Source: Deltaproteobacteria bacterium (GTDB taxonomy: Bacteria > Desulfobacterota > Binatia > UBA9968). Taken from it: a stretch of DNA of 47,935 bases. The DNA lies in contig JACPSE010000038.1 of assembly GCA_016193465.1 (NCBI GenBank), positions 1-47,935 on the forward strand, read 5' to 3'. Positions 15,225-24,450 of the stretch are shown here, in pieces. Numbering within the stretch: the stretch's first letter is position 1; every line of letters begins with the position of its first letter. The notes beneath the pieces are model-generated. The model saw only the letters and a program-made list of their open reading frames with translations, was not told the origin of the DNA and searched no databases. A program made the translations under genes and the position numbers.

Positions 15225-17438
15225 TTATTTTCTCTTCGCCCTCTCCTTAAGGGCTCTCCACACCCGCTCGGGGGTGAGCGGCAAATCTTTGACGCGGATG
15301 CCGTAGCCGCGGGCCAGCGCATTGGTGATCGCCGGGGCGACGGAGACAAGCCCTCCCTCACCCATGCCGCGTGCACCGTAGGGTCCGGGGCCGTCTTTGT
15401 TCTCGACGAGAACGGTGTGAAACTCTCTGGGAACATCTTTAAAGCCAGGAACACGGTAATCAACGAGATTGGAATTGACGAGCTGGCCTCCCTCATAGAC
15501 CATCTGCTCGAACATGGTGTGGCCAATCCCCATCATGGCTGCGCCCTCTTCCTGGCCGACGCAGCCTTCAGGATGGATCGCCTTTCCCACGTCCGCCACC
15601 GAAACATAGCGCTTAATGGTGACCACTCCAGTCTCTTCGTCCACATCCAGCTCGGCGGTCCCCATGCCGATCTCCCAGATTACCGGCAAGGTGCCGGTGA
15701 TTTCCGGCCCGACATCACCGTTGCCGATCAGCTCACCGCCGGAGCCACCGAAACGGCGCTGCAAGGCCTCACGAAAGGTCAACCTCATCTCGCCGCAGAT
15801 CAGGGTGCCGTCAACCAGCCGAATCTGACTCGGTTTGGCGTGGAAAGCCTCGGCGCCGATTTTGAGAAGCTGATTCTTGAGATCGCGCGCCGCCCGCAGC
15901 ACCGCGGTGCCCATGAGCGTCGTCGAGCGGCTTGATCCGGTAGAAGCGTCGTAAGGCGTGACTTTAGTGTCCGCCCCGCCGATGTGAATGGCTTCCAGCG
16001 GCAGGCTAAGCTCGTCGGCGATGATCTGGGAAAGGACCGTTCTTACCCCCTGCCCCATCTCCGTGCTGCCGGCAAAAACTATCAGCGAGCCGTCCGGCTG
16101 GAGACGGACCATCGCCACGGAAATCGGCGTGCCGCCGGCGTTGGTCGCGCCGCAGGCAAGCCCCATGGCAGCCCCTTTTTTCTTGGAGCGCCTCTTCCAC
16201 TGGCTAGCCGAGACGAGCCTTTTGAGATTTGACGCGAGGTCCGCGTCCATCCCGCGCAGCTTGGGACGAAGCTCCTCTCCCTTCTTAAGAAAATTCTTGA
16301 GTCTCAGCTCGGCCGGATCGATACCTAGCCTGGAGGCGATGGTATCCATCTGCGACTCCGAGGCAAAGATCGTCTGCGGTGCGCCGATGGCGCGGAACGA
16401 ACCGGCCGAGCCGGAATTCGTGTAGACCCCGTAAGCGTCACTGCGGATGTGGGGAATCCTGTAAGGCCCCAAGACCCTGGTGGCGGCGCGGATCGTGACT
16501 GCGGGACCGTTGTCCGCATAACCACCCGTATCGAGGTAGATCTCAGCCTCACGCGCCATTAAAGTGCCGTCTCTTTTGACTCCGGTCTTCAATCTCACTC
16601 TGGCCCCATGCCGCCGGACAGTAAGCATGGATTCGGTAACGGAGTTGCAGATCCGCACCGGCCTTCTCGCCTTGCGCGCGAGAGCGACCACCAGCGGCTC
16701 AAATTTCGTGTAGGACTTGCTGCCGAAGCCGCCGCCCAGGAAAGGAATAACCATTCTTACCTTGGTCGGATGCAAGCCGAAAATTCTTGCGAGATCACCC
16801 CGAACCTGGAAAGGATGCTGGGCCGAGGACCACACCGTGATCCCCTCATCGTTGAAATCGGCGATCACCGAGTGCGGCTCCATGGCATAGTGGTAGACCA
16901 TGGGAAAGGTGGAGATATCTTCGAAGATCTCGTCGGACTCGGCAAAGCCCTGTTCAATGTCGCCTTTTTCCACATGCTCGTGGCTGCAGATGTTGTCGCT
17001 TAAGTTCTCATGGATCAGGGGCGCGCCCTCTCCTAGGGCCGCGTCCAGACCGACGGCCGCGGGAAGCTCTTCGTAGTTGACCGTGATAAGGGATAGCCCC
17101 TCCTCGGCAGTCTCCTGATCTTCGGCCGCGACGGCTGCCACAGGCTCCCCTGCGTAGCGGACTTTGTTGATGGCGACAACTGGACGGCCGTTGTAATAGG
17201 GATTGATACCACCGATGTCGGCTGCGGTGAGCACCGCGGCCACGCCGGGCAGCGCCTCTGCCGCAGAACTATCAATGCCAACGATGCGGGCGTGCGGATA
17301 GGGACTTCGGAGGATTTTGCCGTAGAGCATCCCGGGGATCACAAGATCCCCGGTGAATTTTGCTTTTCCTGTTACCTTTTCAACCCCGTCTACCCTGAGA
17401 ACATTTTGGCCAACAAACTTAAATTGTCTCCTTGGCAT
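15225..17438 (-). CDS. Molybdenum hydroxylase large (molybdopterin-binding) subunit, orphan
   Basis: The 737-residue protein belongs to the xanthine dehydrogenase / CO dehydrogenase large-subunit family. The N-terminal hammerhead domain (VEKVTGKAKFTGDLVIPGMLYGK) is followed by molybdopterin-binding segments GGGFGSKSY, GSFRAIGAPQ, TEMGQGVRT and the C-terminal glutamate motif GMGEGGLVS. These enzymes hydroxylate N-heterocycles or aldehydes with water as oxygen donor. No FAD or [2Fe-2S] subunit gene lies beside it, so it must borrow partners, perhaps from the cluster at 25.9-27.4 kb. A GAGGG precedes the ATG. The closing residues LPLTPERVWRALKE are typical of the family. Confidence 0.9.
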   Translation of the reverse strand: MPRRQFKFVGQNVLRVDGVEKVTGKAKFTGDLVIPGMLYGKILRSPYPHARIVGIDSSAAEALPGVAAVLTAADIGGINPYYNGRPVVAINKVRYAGEPVAAVAAEDQETAEEGLSLITVNYEELPAAVGLDAALGEGAPLIHENLSDNICSHEHVEKGDIEQGFAESDEIFEDISTFPMVYHYAMEPHSVIADFNDEGITVWSSAQHPFQVRGDLARIFGLHPTKVRMVIPFLGGGFGSKSYTKFEPLVVALARKARRPVRICNSVTESMLTVRRHGARVRLKTGVKRDGTLMAREAEIYLDTGGYADNGPAVTIRAATRVLGPYRIPHIRSDAYGVYTNSGSAGSFRAIGAPQTIFASESQMDTIASRLGIDPAELRLKNFLKKGEELRPKLRGMDADLASNLKRLVSASQWKRRSKKKGAAMGLACGATNAGGTPISVAMVRLQPDGSLIVFAGSTEMGQGVRTVLSQIIADELSLPLEAIHIGGADTKVTPYDASTGSSRSTTLMGTAVLRAARDLKNQLLKIGAEAFHAKPSQIRLVDGTLICGEMRLTFREALQRRFGGSGGELIGNGDVGPEITGTLPVIWEIGMGTAELDVDEETGVVTIKRYVSVADVGKAIHPEGCVGQEEGAAMMGIGHTMFEQMVYEGGQLVNSNLVDYRVPGFKDVPREFHTVLVENKDGPGPYGARGMGEGGLVSVAPAITNALARGYGIRVKDLPLTPERVWRALKERAKRK

Positions 17439-17650
17439 ATGCCCTCTGCGCGAAAAAACTCATCTCAACTTAACAAAGCGAGAGCCGATGTGCAATTGGA
17501 ACGTGAACCCTCCGAAAGTCCGGTTGCCACAGCTCCTGGAATGGCTGGCGGCTTTGGATTGAAAACGGAACGGATCGAGTGTGTGATAGTTCCCTTTGCA
17601 GGTCTCGTGCGGATTCGATAAAAGTAGCAGCACGGTAGAAAGGAGGCTTT

Positions 17651-18091
17651 ATGAAGAAGGTTGAAAAAATCCTGGCACCGACCGACCTTTCAGAACTGTC
17701 TCGTCTTGGAGTGCGCTACGCTTTGGATTTGGCCAGGGGATGGGGCGCGGCAGTCACCGTGTTCCACGCTGCTGATGTCAGCGAGCTCGCGAGCTACAAG
17801 GCCCATTCGACCCCGGATCTTCTAGAGAAACACCGAAAAGCCCTTTCTCAGTTTTTGAGTGAGAATTTCGCTGAGCTGCTCCCGTTGGTCGAGGTCCGCG
17901 AGAAAGTAGAGATCGGGTCGCCGGCGGCAAAGATCTTAGCCGAGGCCGAAAGCGAAGGGAGCGATCTGATAGTGATGTCCACCCACGGAAGAACCGGCCT
18001 TGCCCACATGCTGCTGGGCAGCGTGACTGAAGAGGTCGTGCGCAACGCCGTTTGCCCGGTGTTCTCCGTTCACCCGCCGCGCCCCCGGTAA
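17651..18091 (+). CDS. Universal stress protein, UspA family
   Basis: The 146-residue single Usp domain begins KKVEKILAPTDLSELSRLGV and contains the ATP-binding pattern G-x2-G-x9-G-S in STHGRTGLAHMLLGSVTEE, ending CPVFSVHPP. It probably binds ATP and has a stress-resistance role. The ATG is preceded by a strong AAAGGAGGC. It is divergent from the molybdenum hydroxylase gene and converges on the UbiD gene. The 212-bp upstream region holds no recognised gene. Confidence 0.93.
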   Translation: MKKVEKILAPTDLSELSRLGVRYALDLARGWGAAVTVFHAADVSELASYKAHSTPDLLEKHRKALSQFLSENFAELLPLVEVREKVEIGSPAAKILAEAESEGSDLIVMSTHGRTGLAHMLLGSVTEEVVRNAVCPVFSVHPPRPR

Positions 18092-18152
18092 GAGACAGCG
18101 GGAAGGTCGGTAGGGGAAAAACTTGATGCAACAGGAACAATGGAGATTGGGC

Positions 18153-19640
18153 TTACCCCTCGATCACCTTCTTCCACTTCGCCTTGACTTTCTCTTTGAG
18201 CTCGGGGCTGGACTCAGCCACAGGCGGGAAGTCCTTCATCCACTCGAATGGACGGCAGGCGTCAATGATCGCGCGGGAGTTAAAACCCTTTTTTCCCGAC
18301 TGAATTCTCGGGTCCAGCGGGCCGCTCCAGCAGCGGCGCAGGATCTCGATCGATTCGACCGGATCGGAGCGCGTAGCCACGGCCCACAGGACATCGAAAG
18401 TATTGGTCGGATCGATGTCCTCGTCCACCACGATCACGTAGCGGCCCAAATAGGCGCCGGCATGGACCTGCGAGGCCACCAGCATCGCCTGGCGCGCGTG
18501 CCCGGGGTAGCGCTGCTTGATGGAGATGATGTTGAGCAGTCTGCCCCCTCCGGCCTCGTGGCACCAGACCCCTTTTACGTCCGGCACTCCGGCCCTCTCG
18601 ACCTGATCCCAGATAAGAGCGGACTTTACGAAACACTTCGCCAAAGAATAGTCCGAGGGAGGCCTTCCAGGCCGGGCACAGCAGAGGATGGGGTTGTTGC
18701 GGTGGTAGATACGTTCGACCCGCACAACCGGCTCCGGCCGACTCGAGCTCGCATAGTAGCCGGTCCATTCGCCAAAGGGTCCCTCCGTCTGAACGTCGCT
18801 CGGTTGCATGAAGCCCTCAATGACAATTTCTGCGCGCGCGGGAAAGGGAAGCCCGGTAGCATGACCCTCGATGACTTCAACCGGAGCGCCCTTTAGTCCG
18901 CCCGCGTAATCAAACTCGGAGATGCCGTAGTCAATTTCGTTGCCAGAGACCATAAACAGGACAGGATCCTGACCCACCGAGATAACGACCGGACAGGGTT
19001 TCCCCTGATCAAAATATTTTTGGCGTTGGATGCGACCATGTTTGCCTGGGGAGATGTAGAGCCCCATACTGTTTTCATTATGGACCATCCCCCGGTAAGC
19101 GCCGAAGTTGACCCAACCCTCTTCGGGATCTTTCGTTATGACCAGGCAGGCCGTGCCGATGAAGCGCCCACCGTCCAGCTCGTGCATGAAAGGAACCGGA
19201 AACTTAAGCAGATTGATATCTTTTCCTGAAAGGACGTTCTCCAGAATGGGACCGTTCTTCACGACCTTGTGAGGGATCGGTTTGTGCCCCGCAAGCTTCT
19301 GGCGAAAGGCGCGGACCAAGTCCGGGCCCGAAAGCTCCAAGGGCAATCCCAGGTTCAGCGCCATTCTCTTGAAAGAGGCGTTTTGGGCAAAGAGAGCGCG
19401 GTAGCCCTTGGGATAGTCCTTAATATTGTCGAAGAGAACGGCCGGCACGGAACCCTTACTCTCGCGCGCGACCAGCTCAGCCAGGGTCCCCATCTCCAGG
19501 TTCCAATCCACGCCGTCGATCTTCTTGAGTTCCCCCAGACCGTCGACAACCTCAAGCCAGTCTCTGAGATCTTCGTAAGTAGGGGTCTTCCCGGTCTTGA
19601 TCTCCTTTTCGGCAAATTTTTTCGCTTCTAACGCAGTCAT
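18153..19640 (-). CDS. UbiD family (prenylated-FMN-dependent) decarboxylase
   Basis: The 495-residue enzyme belongs to the reversible UbiD decarboxylases, which act on aromatic or unsaturated carboxylic acids with prenylated FMN. Visible features are GTACLVITKDPEEGWVNFG, QRQKYF, EGPFGEWTGYY with the catalytic acid region and CCARPGRPPSDYS. Length is normal for UbiD. No UbiX (flavin prenyltransferase) gene is adjacent, so the cofactor must come from elsewhere. The substrate is not set by context, but ABC transporter and amidohydrolase genes nearby suggest catabolism. Confidence 0.9.
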   Translation of the reverse strand: MTALEAKKFAEKEIKTGKTPTYEDLRDWLEVVDGLGELKKIDGVDWNLEMGTLAELVARESKGSVPAVLFDNIKDYPKGYRALFAQNASFKRMALNLGLPLELSGPDLVRAFRQKLAGHKPIPHKVVKNGPILENVLSGKDINLLKFPVPFMHELDGGRFIGTACLVITKDPEEGWVNFGAYRGMVHNENSMGLYISPGKHGRIQRQKYFDQGKPCPVVISVGQDPVLFMVSGNEIDYGISEFDYAGGLKGAPVEVIEGHATGLPFPARAEIVIEGFMQPSDVQTEGPFGEWTGYYASSSRPEPVVRVERIYHRNNPILCCARPGRPPSDYSLAKCFVKSALIWDQVERAGVPDVKGVWCHEAGGGRLLNIISIKQRYPGHARQAMLVASQVHAGAYLGRYVIVVDEDIDPTNTFDVLWAVATRSDPVESIEILRRCWSGPLDPRIQSGKKGFNSRAIIDACRPFEWMKDFPPVAESSPELKEKVKAKWKKVIEG

Positions 19641-19657
19641 GAAAAATCTCCTTCCTA

Positions 19658-19745
19658 ATATCCGTGCTCGTTATTCGTGAACGTGCTCGGTTAAGAGTTC
19701 TTTGACGAACACGAGCACGAGCCACGAACACGAATTTGAGCACGA
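19658..19745. repeat. CGTGCTCGTG-type inverted word-repeat
   Basis: The left half carries GTGCTCGTTATTCGTGAACG and the right half carries its rough inverse complement (GAACACGAGCACGAGCCACG). It lies between the UbiD gene and the ABC ATPase gene on the minus strand and can form an imperfect hairpin. Confidence 0.6.
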
Positions 19746-20903
19746 TTACGCTCCCAACATCGACTCATCCATTCCCTCAACATCTTCAGCCGGAAGACCA
19801 TTGCAGCTCTGCGGGTCTAGATGGAGGTAAACCTTTTCGCCCGGGCTCATGCTGAGAAAAGGATGGGTGTGAACCCGCAACAATAGGTCTCCAACAGCGA
19901 TCTGGCAGTGATAGGCATCCCCCATGAAGACCGCTTCCTTAACCGTGCCCTCCACTACGTTCTCAAGCCCTTGGGGCTGTTGTTTGTGCACCTGGATGTG
20001 CTCTGGACGGATCGACAGCACCGCAGTCTCGCCTTTCGTGAGACCGGTAGCTGGGACGAAAGAGAAGATTCCCTTCTTGGTCTCCATCTGTCCGGGCCTG
20101 GAGTCGCCTCCCAGTTCCACCACTTTTCCCTCGATGAGGTTCGTGAGGCCCAAGAATGTCGCCGTAAACTTTCGTTTCGGGCGCGAGTAGAGTTGATGAG
20201 CGGTGCCGACTTCGATCAGTTTTCCCGCATGCATCACGGCGATCTGATCGGAAATGGCGAGCGCCTCGGCCTGGTCATGGGTGACGTAAATCGTTGTGAT
20301 ATTGACCCTCCTCTGCAGCGCCTTGATCTCAAAGCGCATCTGCTCTCTGAGCTTGGCGTCCAGGTTGCTCAAGGGCTCGTCCAGGAGCATGACCTTGGGC
20401 TCGTTCACAAGCGCGCGTGCAAAAGCGACCCGCTGCTGCTGTCCGCCGGAGAGTTTTGGCGCCGGCCGGTCCTCCAAGCCGTGCAGCCCGACGACCTTCA
20501 GCACCTCTTCCACCTTCTGTCTGATCTCGCTTTTGGAACGGCGGGGACGGCGCTGGATGGTCAGCGGATATGCCACGTTTTCGAAAACGGTCATGTGCGG
20601 CCAGATCGCGTAAGACTGAAAGACCATCCCGATGGGCCGCTTGTTCGTCGGGATGTAAACCCTCTCTCCCGAGGCAAAGACCGGCCTACCATCAATGCTG
20701 ATTTTTCCCCCTTCAGGCCTTTCGAGCCCCGCCACGCACCTCAGCGTCGTGGTCTTTCCACATCCGCTTGGCCCCAAAAAAGTGTAGAGCGAGCCTTCCG
20801 GGATATCGAGCGAGATGCCCTTCAGAACGTGGACCCTGTCCTTGTCCTCCCCAAAGTATTTCTCCAGGAACTCTATTTGAACCATAAATCTCTTTTCTGC
20901 CAT
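19746..20903 (-). CDS. ABC transporter ATP-binding protein, FbpC/PotA type
   Basis: The 385-residue ATPase has Walker A GPSGCGKTT at 44-52, the signature LSGGQQQR, Walker B VMLLDEPLSNLD and a C-terminal TOBE region (from about 245), as in iron(III), spermidine or sugar importers. A strong AAGGAGGC precedes the ATG. It lies 70 bp downstream of the fused permease gene, which is its likely partner. No substrate-binding protein is encoded nearby, so the substrate is unknown; ferric iron or polyamine is likeliest from the family. Confidence 0.9.
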   Translation of the reverse strand: MAEKRFMVQIEFLEKYFGEDKDRVHVLKGISLDIPEGSLYTFLGPSGCGKTTTLRCVAGLERPEGGKISIDGRPVFASGERVYIPTNKRPIGMVFQSYAIWPHMTVFENVAYPLTIQRRPRRSKSEIRQKVEEVLKVVGLHGLEDRPAPKLSGGQQQRVAFARALVNEPKVMLLDEPLSNLDAKLREQMRFEIKALQRRVNITTIYVTHDQAEALAISDQIAVMHAGKLIEVGTAHQLYSRPKRKFTATFLGLTNLIEGKVVELGGDSRPGQMETKKGIFSFVPATGLTKGETAVLSIRPEHIQVHKQQPQGLENVVEGTVKEAVFMGDAYHCQIAVGDLLLRVHTHPFLSMSPGEKVYLHLDPQSCNGLPAEDVEGMDESMLGA

Positions 20904-20917
20904 GACGCCTCCTTATT

Positions 20918-20973
20918 TTTCGTGCTCGTGTTCTTTCTTCACGGGCAACGAGCACGAGCCACGATCACGAATT
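20918..20973. repeat. CGTGCTCGTG-type inverted word-repeat
   Basis: Perfect 10-bp arms TCGTGCTCGT (20920-20929) and ACGAGCACGA (20948-20957) lie between the permease and ATPase genes. They use the same word as the repeat at 19658-19745 on the other side of the ATPase gene. Confidence 0.55.
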
Positions 20974-22668
20974 TCATTCTGCGATCCCTATTCTAGCTCC
21001 AAGTTTCCGCGCTACGAAAGCCATAGCAACCAACAAAAGAACCATCAAGACCCCGAGGGCGCATACGTAAGTATATTGGCCCCCCTCCCACAGGTCAAAG
21101 GCCATAATGGATAGCACGGTGCTGTTGTAGGAGTAAAGCAAAATCGAGGTAGAGAGCTCGCGCAGGGAGATGATGCTGACGTAAATCCAACCCGCCACAA
21201 AGCCCGGCATGAGCAGCGGAAGGATAACTTTCCAGAAGGTCTGGAACCAGGTCCCGCCGCTCGCCAGTGAGGCCTCTTCAAGCTCCTTATTGATCTGGAT
21301 CATTGACGCAGAGGCGGCGCGGATACCGTAAGGCATAAATTTCGTGATGTAGGCAAGCAGCAAGACCCAGATTGTTCCATAAATCGGAATCGGCAGCGTG
21401 AGGTACACCCAGATCAGGCTTACGCCCAGAACGATCCCCGGCATGGCAATAGGGATGAAGGTCACGTTGTCGAGAAAGACCCTGCCCGGCAGCTTGCTCT
21501 TTACCGTGATCCAGGCGATGACCGAGGTCAGCAGCATCACCAGGGTAGCCGAACCGACGGAGAGATAGAAGCTGTTCTTAAACGCGGTCAGGGCCAACGG
21601 ATAGTTCATAATATACGTGTAGTTCGCTATCGTCATCTTGCCCACAAGCTCGGCCGACGGAACCCCGTAATAAGGAATAAAGGAGGACCACAGCAGTATG
21701 AAAACAGGAAAAACAACGGCCAGAGCAAAGATGACGAAAGCGCTGGCGCAGGTTAAATACTTCCAGGGTCCCAGGTCGATCACCCTCGGACGATATCCCT
21801 TCCCTGTCACTGTGGCGTAGCGTTCCTCTCGCCTGGTAATCCTGCCATATATGAGAACGCCCGTCGTGCTGATGGCCAGGAGCGTGACCGCATAAGAGCC
21901 GGCAAGCCCAAAATCGGAAGGGAATTGGTGGATGGCAAGAAAGATTTTGGTGGTAAAAACCGAAATCTTTGCGGGAACCCCAATTAAGGCCGGGACCTCA
22001 AAGGCTTCCATCCCCCGCACGAACATGATGAGCAGCACGCTGAACATGGCCGGACGCATCAGCGGCAGGGTAATCCGCCTGAAGGTCACAAAGGTGCTGG
22101 AGCCAGCGCTCAGAGACGCCTCCTCAAGGGAAGTATCCATGTTGCGGAATGCCGCCGACATCAGGAGAAAAACCAGCGGATAGAGGTGAATCGCCTCAGC
22201 CCAGATCATTCCCCCCATGGAGTAAACGTTGAAAGGGGCAGCCTCCAAACGCAAAAGTCCCTTCACCACCAAATTGATCAGTCCAATTTTTGGGCTGAGC
22301 AGAAGGATCCAGGCGATGGTGCTGAGGATCCCGGGGATGATGAAAGGTATGAGGGCCATCACGAGGAAAAGCTTCTTGAAAGGGGTATTGGTCCGCTCGC
22401 TGATCCAGGCCAGATAGGTCCCGATGAGAAAAGAGACGATGCAGTTCCCAACGGCAAACTTGAGAGAGTTCCAGAAGAGGAGATAAAACTCCCTGTCGAA
22501 ATAGGCCTTGATGTAGTTCTGAATCGTGTAGGTGGCCCCCGGCTCTCCTATAGGCGCGCTGCGAACGCTGCCATAAAGGAGCATGACCAGAGGAACTCCC
22601 GCGAGATAAAAGACAAAGAGAGAGCAGCCAATGAGGATCAGGATCTGGGAGTTAAAGAACCGGCTCAT
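20974..22668 (-). CDS. ABC transporter permease, FbpB type (two fused units)
   Basis: The 564-residue protein has about 12 membrane segments. It contains two copies of the EAA loop that contacts the ATPase, EEASLSAGSSTFVTFRRI and EEASLASGGTWFQTFWKV, so it is a head-to-tail fusion of two permease halves as in FbpB. The ATG follows GTAGGAGCAA. The ATPase gene follows in the same direction. This pair should form the core of an importer for iron(III) or a comparable small solute. Confidence 0.9.
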   Translation of the reverse strand: MSRFFNSQILILIGCSLFVFYLAGVPLVMLLYGSVRSAPIGEPGATYTIQNYIKAYFDREFYLLFWNSLKFAVGNCIVSFLIGTYLAWISERTNTPFKKLFLVMALIPFIIPGILSTIAWILLLSPKIGLINLVVKGLLRLEAAPFNVYSMGGMIWAEAIHLYPLVFLLMSAAFRNMDTSLEEASLSAGSSTFVTFRRITLPLMRPAMFSVLLIMFVRGMEAFEVPALIGVPAKISVFTTKIFLAIHQFPSDFGLAGSYAVTLLAISTTGVLIYGRITRREERYATVTGKGYRPRVIDLGPWKYLTCASAFVIFALAVVFPVFILLWSSFIPYYGVPSAELVGKMTIANYTYIMNYPLALTAFKNSFYLSVGSATLVMLLTSVIAWITVKSKLPGRVFLDNVTFIPIAMPGIVLGVSLIWVYLTLPIPIYGTIWVLLLAYITKFMPYGIRAASASMIQINKELEEASLASGGTWFQTFWKVILPLLMPGFVAGWIYVSIISLRELSTSILLYSYNSTVLSIMAFDLWEGGQYTYVCALGVLMVLLLVAMAFVARKLGARIGIAE

Positions 22669-22692
22669 TTTCTTTGCTCCTACTTCCGTTTC

Positions 22693-23508
22693 CTAAGCAT
22701 CGATATTGTGGACCACCTGGTCCGCAACCATGGTCTTCTTGACTTCCTCTTCGATCTGGTTCCACAGGTAGTCTTCGTATTCCAGGAACTGCTTTTCCCG
22801 CTTCACCGAAAGATTGCGCGGTCTGGGAATATCTATTTTCAGGACATCTTTCACCCTTCCCGGCCGGGCGGCAAAAATGATGATGCGATCCGCTAGGTAA
22901 ATCGCTTCGTTGATCTGGTGAGTGATGAAGAGAACCGTCTTCTTGGCCTCGTTCCAGATCCTGAGCAACTCCAACTGCATAATCTCCCTGGTCTGGGCAT
23001 CCAGCGCGGCAAACGGCTCATCCATAATCAGGATCTCCGGATCCACGGTGAGGGCCCTGGCCAGGTTACAGCGCTGCTGCATTCCGCCAGATAGCTCATG
23101 CGGATAATGGTCCTCGAAACCAGAGAGCCCTACGAGTTTAATAAACTTGAGCGCCCTTTCCTTCTCCGCCTGACCGTCGCGTCCTTGACATTCCATGCCA
23201 AAAAGAACGTTTTTCAAGACCGTCCTCCAGGGCAGCAGACACGGGTCCTGGAACACCATCGCCCTGTCCGTCCCGGGCCCTTTGACCTCCTTGCCGTCGA
23301 GTATGACCTTGCCGCCGGTCGGAGTGAGCAACCCGTCCGCAATATTAATAAAGGTGGTCTTGCCGCAACCGCTGGGACCGACGATAGTGACGAACTCCCC
23401 TTCCTCTACCGACAGGTTGACGTTGTCCAGGGCCAGGAGCCTTCCACCGGTTCGGGGCTGGTAGTACTCCATGCGTAGCCCGACTGCCTGTAATTTGGTT
23501 TTCGCCAT
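22693..23508 (-). CDS. ABC transporter ATP-binding protein, TauB/SsuB type
   Basis: The 271-residue ATPase has Walker A GPSGCGKTTF, signature LSGGMQQR, Walker B ILIMDEPFAALD and the H-loop FITHQINEA. It is closest to nitrate/sulfonate/taurine transporter ATPases. The usual TauA-like binding protein and TauC permease are absent beside it; it precedes the FbpB-like permease by 24 bp on the minus strand. It may work with a permease encoded elsewhere, or the three genes may form an unusual mixed operon. The ATG follows TTGAGGAGGA. Confidence 0.9.
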   Translation of the reverse strand: MAKTKLQAVGLRMEYYQPRTGGRLLALDNVNLSVEEGEFVTIVGPSGCGKTTFINIADGLLTPTGGKVILDGKEVKGPGTDRAMVFQDPCLLPWRTVLKNVLFGMECQGRDGQAEKERALKFIKLVGLSGFEDHYPHELSGGMQQRCNLARALTVDPEILIMDEPFAALDAQTREIMQLELLRIWNEAKKTVLFITHQINEAIYLADRIIIFAARPGRVKDVLKIDIPRPRNLSVKREKQFLEYEDYLWNQIEEEVKKTMVADQVVHNIDA

Positions 23509-23660
23509 CGATTCCTCCTCAACAAAAACAGATAGCGCGTTCTTTTTCTAGGGCCTTGGTAGACTCTCTTGGCAGGCTACGCTCTCATAAAACGACTTCC
23601 CTTTGCAAGCTCGATCAACCTTTCTTGACAAGCAGGGGAGGATCGGATAGGTTCGCCGAT

Positions 23661-23680
23661 AAAATATTGTATAAAATTTT
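23661..23680 (+). promoter_or_regulatory. Possible autoregulatory site upstream of the GntR gene
   Basis: The AT-rich segment AAAATATTGTATAAAATTTT lies 20 bp before the regulator start codon. It contains a half-match to TTGTATACAA-type sites of FCD-subfamily GntR regulators. The palindrome is imperfect, so the assignment is tentative. Confidence 0.25.
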
Positions 23681-23700
23681 TCATAACAATTTCCAATCCG

Positions 23701-24408
23701 ATGGCATACCCCCTTAAAAAGGCGAAGACGAAAGGGATAGAAAATCTTTCCGCACGAGTCTACCACGAAATCAAAGGTTTCATCCTGCGCAACGAAATCA
23801 TGCCGGGTCAGAAGCTGCAGCACCAAGAGCTCAGCGAGCGTCTCGGCGTCAGCAGAACTCCCGTCCGTGAGGCATTGACTCGTCTCGTCCAGGAGGGCTA
23901 CGTGCGCCTCCTTCCGAATCGCGGTTTTATCTGTAAAGAGATAAGAATGCAAGAGGCGGAGGAGCTTTACGACCTCAGGGAGGGTCTGGAAGCTTTTGCG
24001 GTGGAAAAGGCCATCGAAAATCTGAACAACGAGGCCCTCGAGGGACTATGGCAGAAAGTGGATCGCTACGGACGCGACATCCAAAAAAGCTTCACCCGGG
24101 AAAGGCTTATCTACGATCAAGAGCTCCATCTGGAAATCGCCGCGATCGCCGGCAACGAGACCCTAAAAAGGACCTTGCGGCAGGTGTTCGAGCGCATCAT
24201 CCTCAAAAGAAAGACGGACGGTCTCTATGACCTCGCCCGCGGGGTCAGTGCCCATCAGGAGCATCTGAAGCTCCTGGAGGCAATACGAAAGCGCAACGTC
24301 CACGAAGCGGTCAAGATCATTCGATCTCATATCCAGGAAGGCAAGAGAAATGTCCTGGCTGATCTGAAGCAGAGAAAAGAGATCCGCGATTTCCACGTCA
24401 TCGAATAA
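23701..24408 (+). CDS. GntR family (FadR/FCD) transcriptional regulator
   Basis: The 235-residue regulator has an N-terminal winged helix (YHEIKGFILRNEIMPGQKL, ELSERLGVSRTPVREALTRL) and a helical FCD ligand-binding domain with metal-binding His residues (DQELHLEIAAIAGN, AHQEHLKLLEAI). It stands upstream of the amidohydrolase and molybdenum hydroxylase genes on the same strand and divergent from the TauB-like gene. It probably controls one or both in response to a carboxylate or heterocycle. Confidence 0.93.
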   Translation: MAYPLKKAKTKGIENLSARVYHEIKGFILRNEIMPGQKLQHQELSERLGVSRTPVREALTRLVQEGYVRLLPNRGFICKEIRMQEAEELYDLREGLEAFAVEKAIENLNNEALEGLWQKVDRYGRDIQKSFTRERLIYDQELHLEIAAIAGNETLKRTLRQVFERIILKRKTDGLYDLARGVSAHQEHLKLLEAIRKRNVHEAVKIIRSHIQEGKRNVLADLKQRKEIRDFHVIE

Positions 24409-24450
24409 GAGAGCTGACCCCCAGATCACAATCGCTTATAAGGAGGAAGA

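Noticed and set aside
17480-17621. Short frames upstream of the UspA gene, one reading LPQLLEWLAALD
   Set aside because: The peptide looks faintly protein-like, but no start, ribosome site or family match supports a gene, and other frames are equally open.
18123-18896. Long open frame opposite the UbiD gene (plus strand)
   Set aside because: It mirrors the codon pattern of the UbiD gene, has no recognisable domain, and the UbiD motifs are unmistakable on the other strand.
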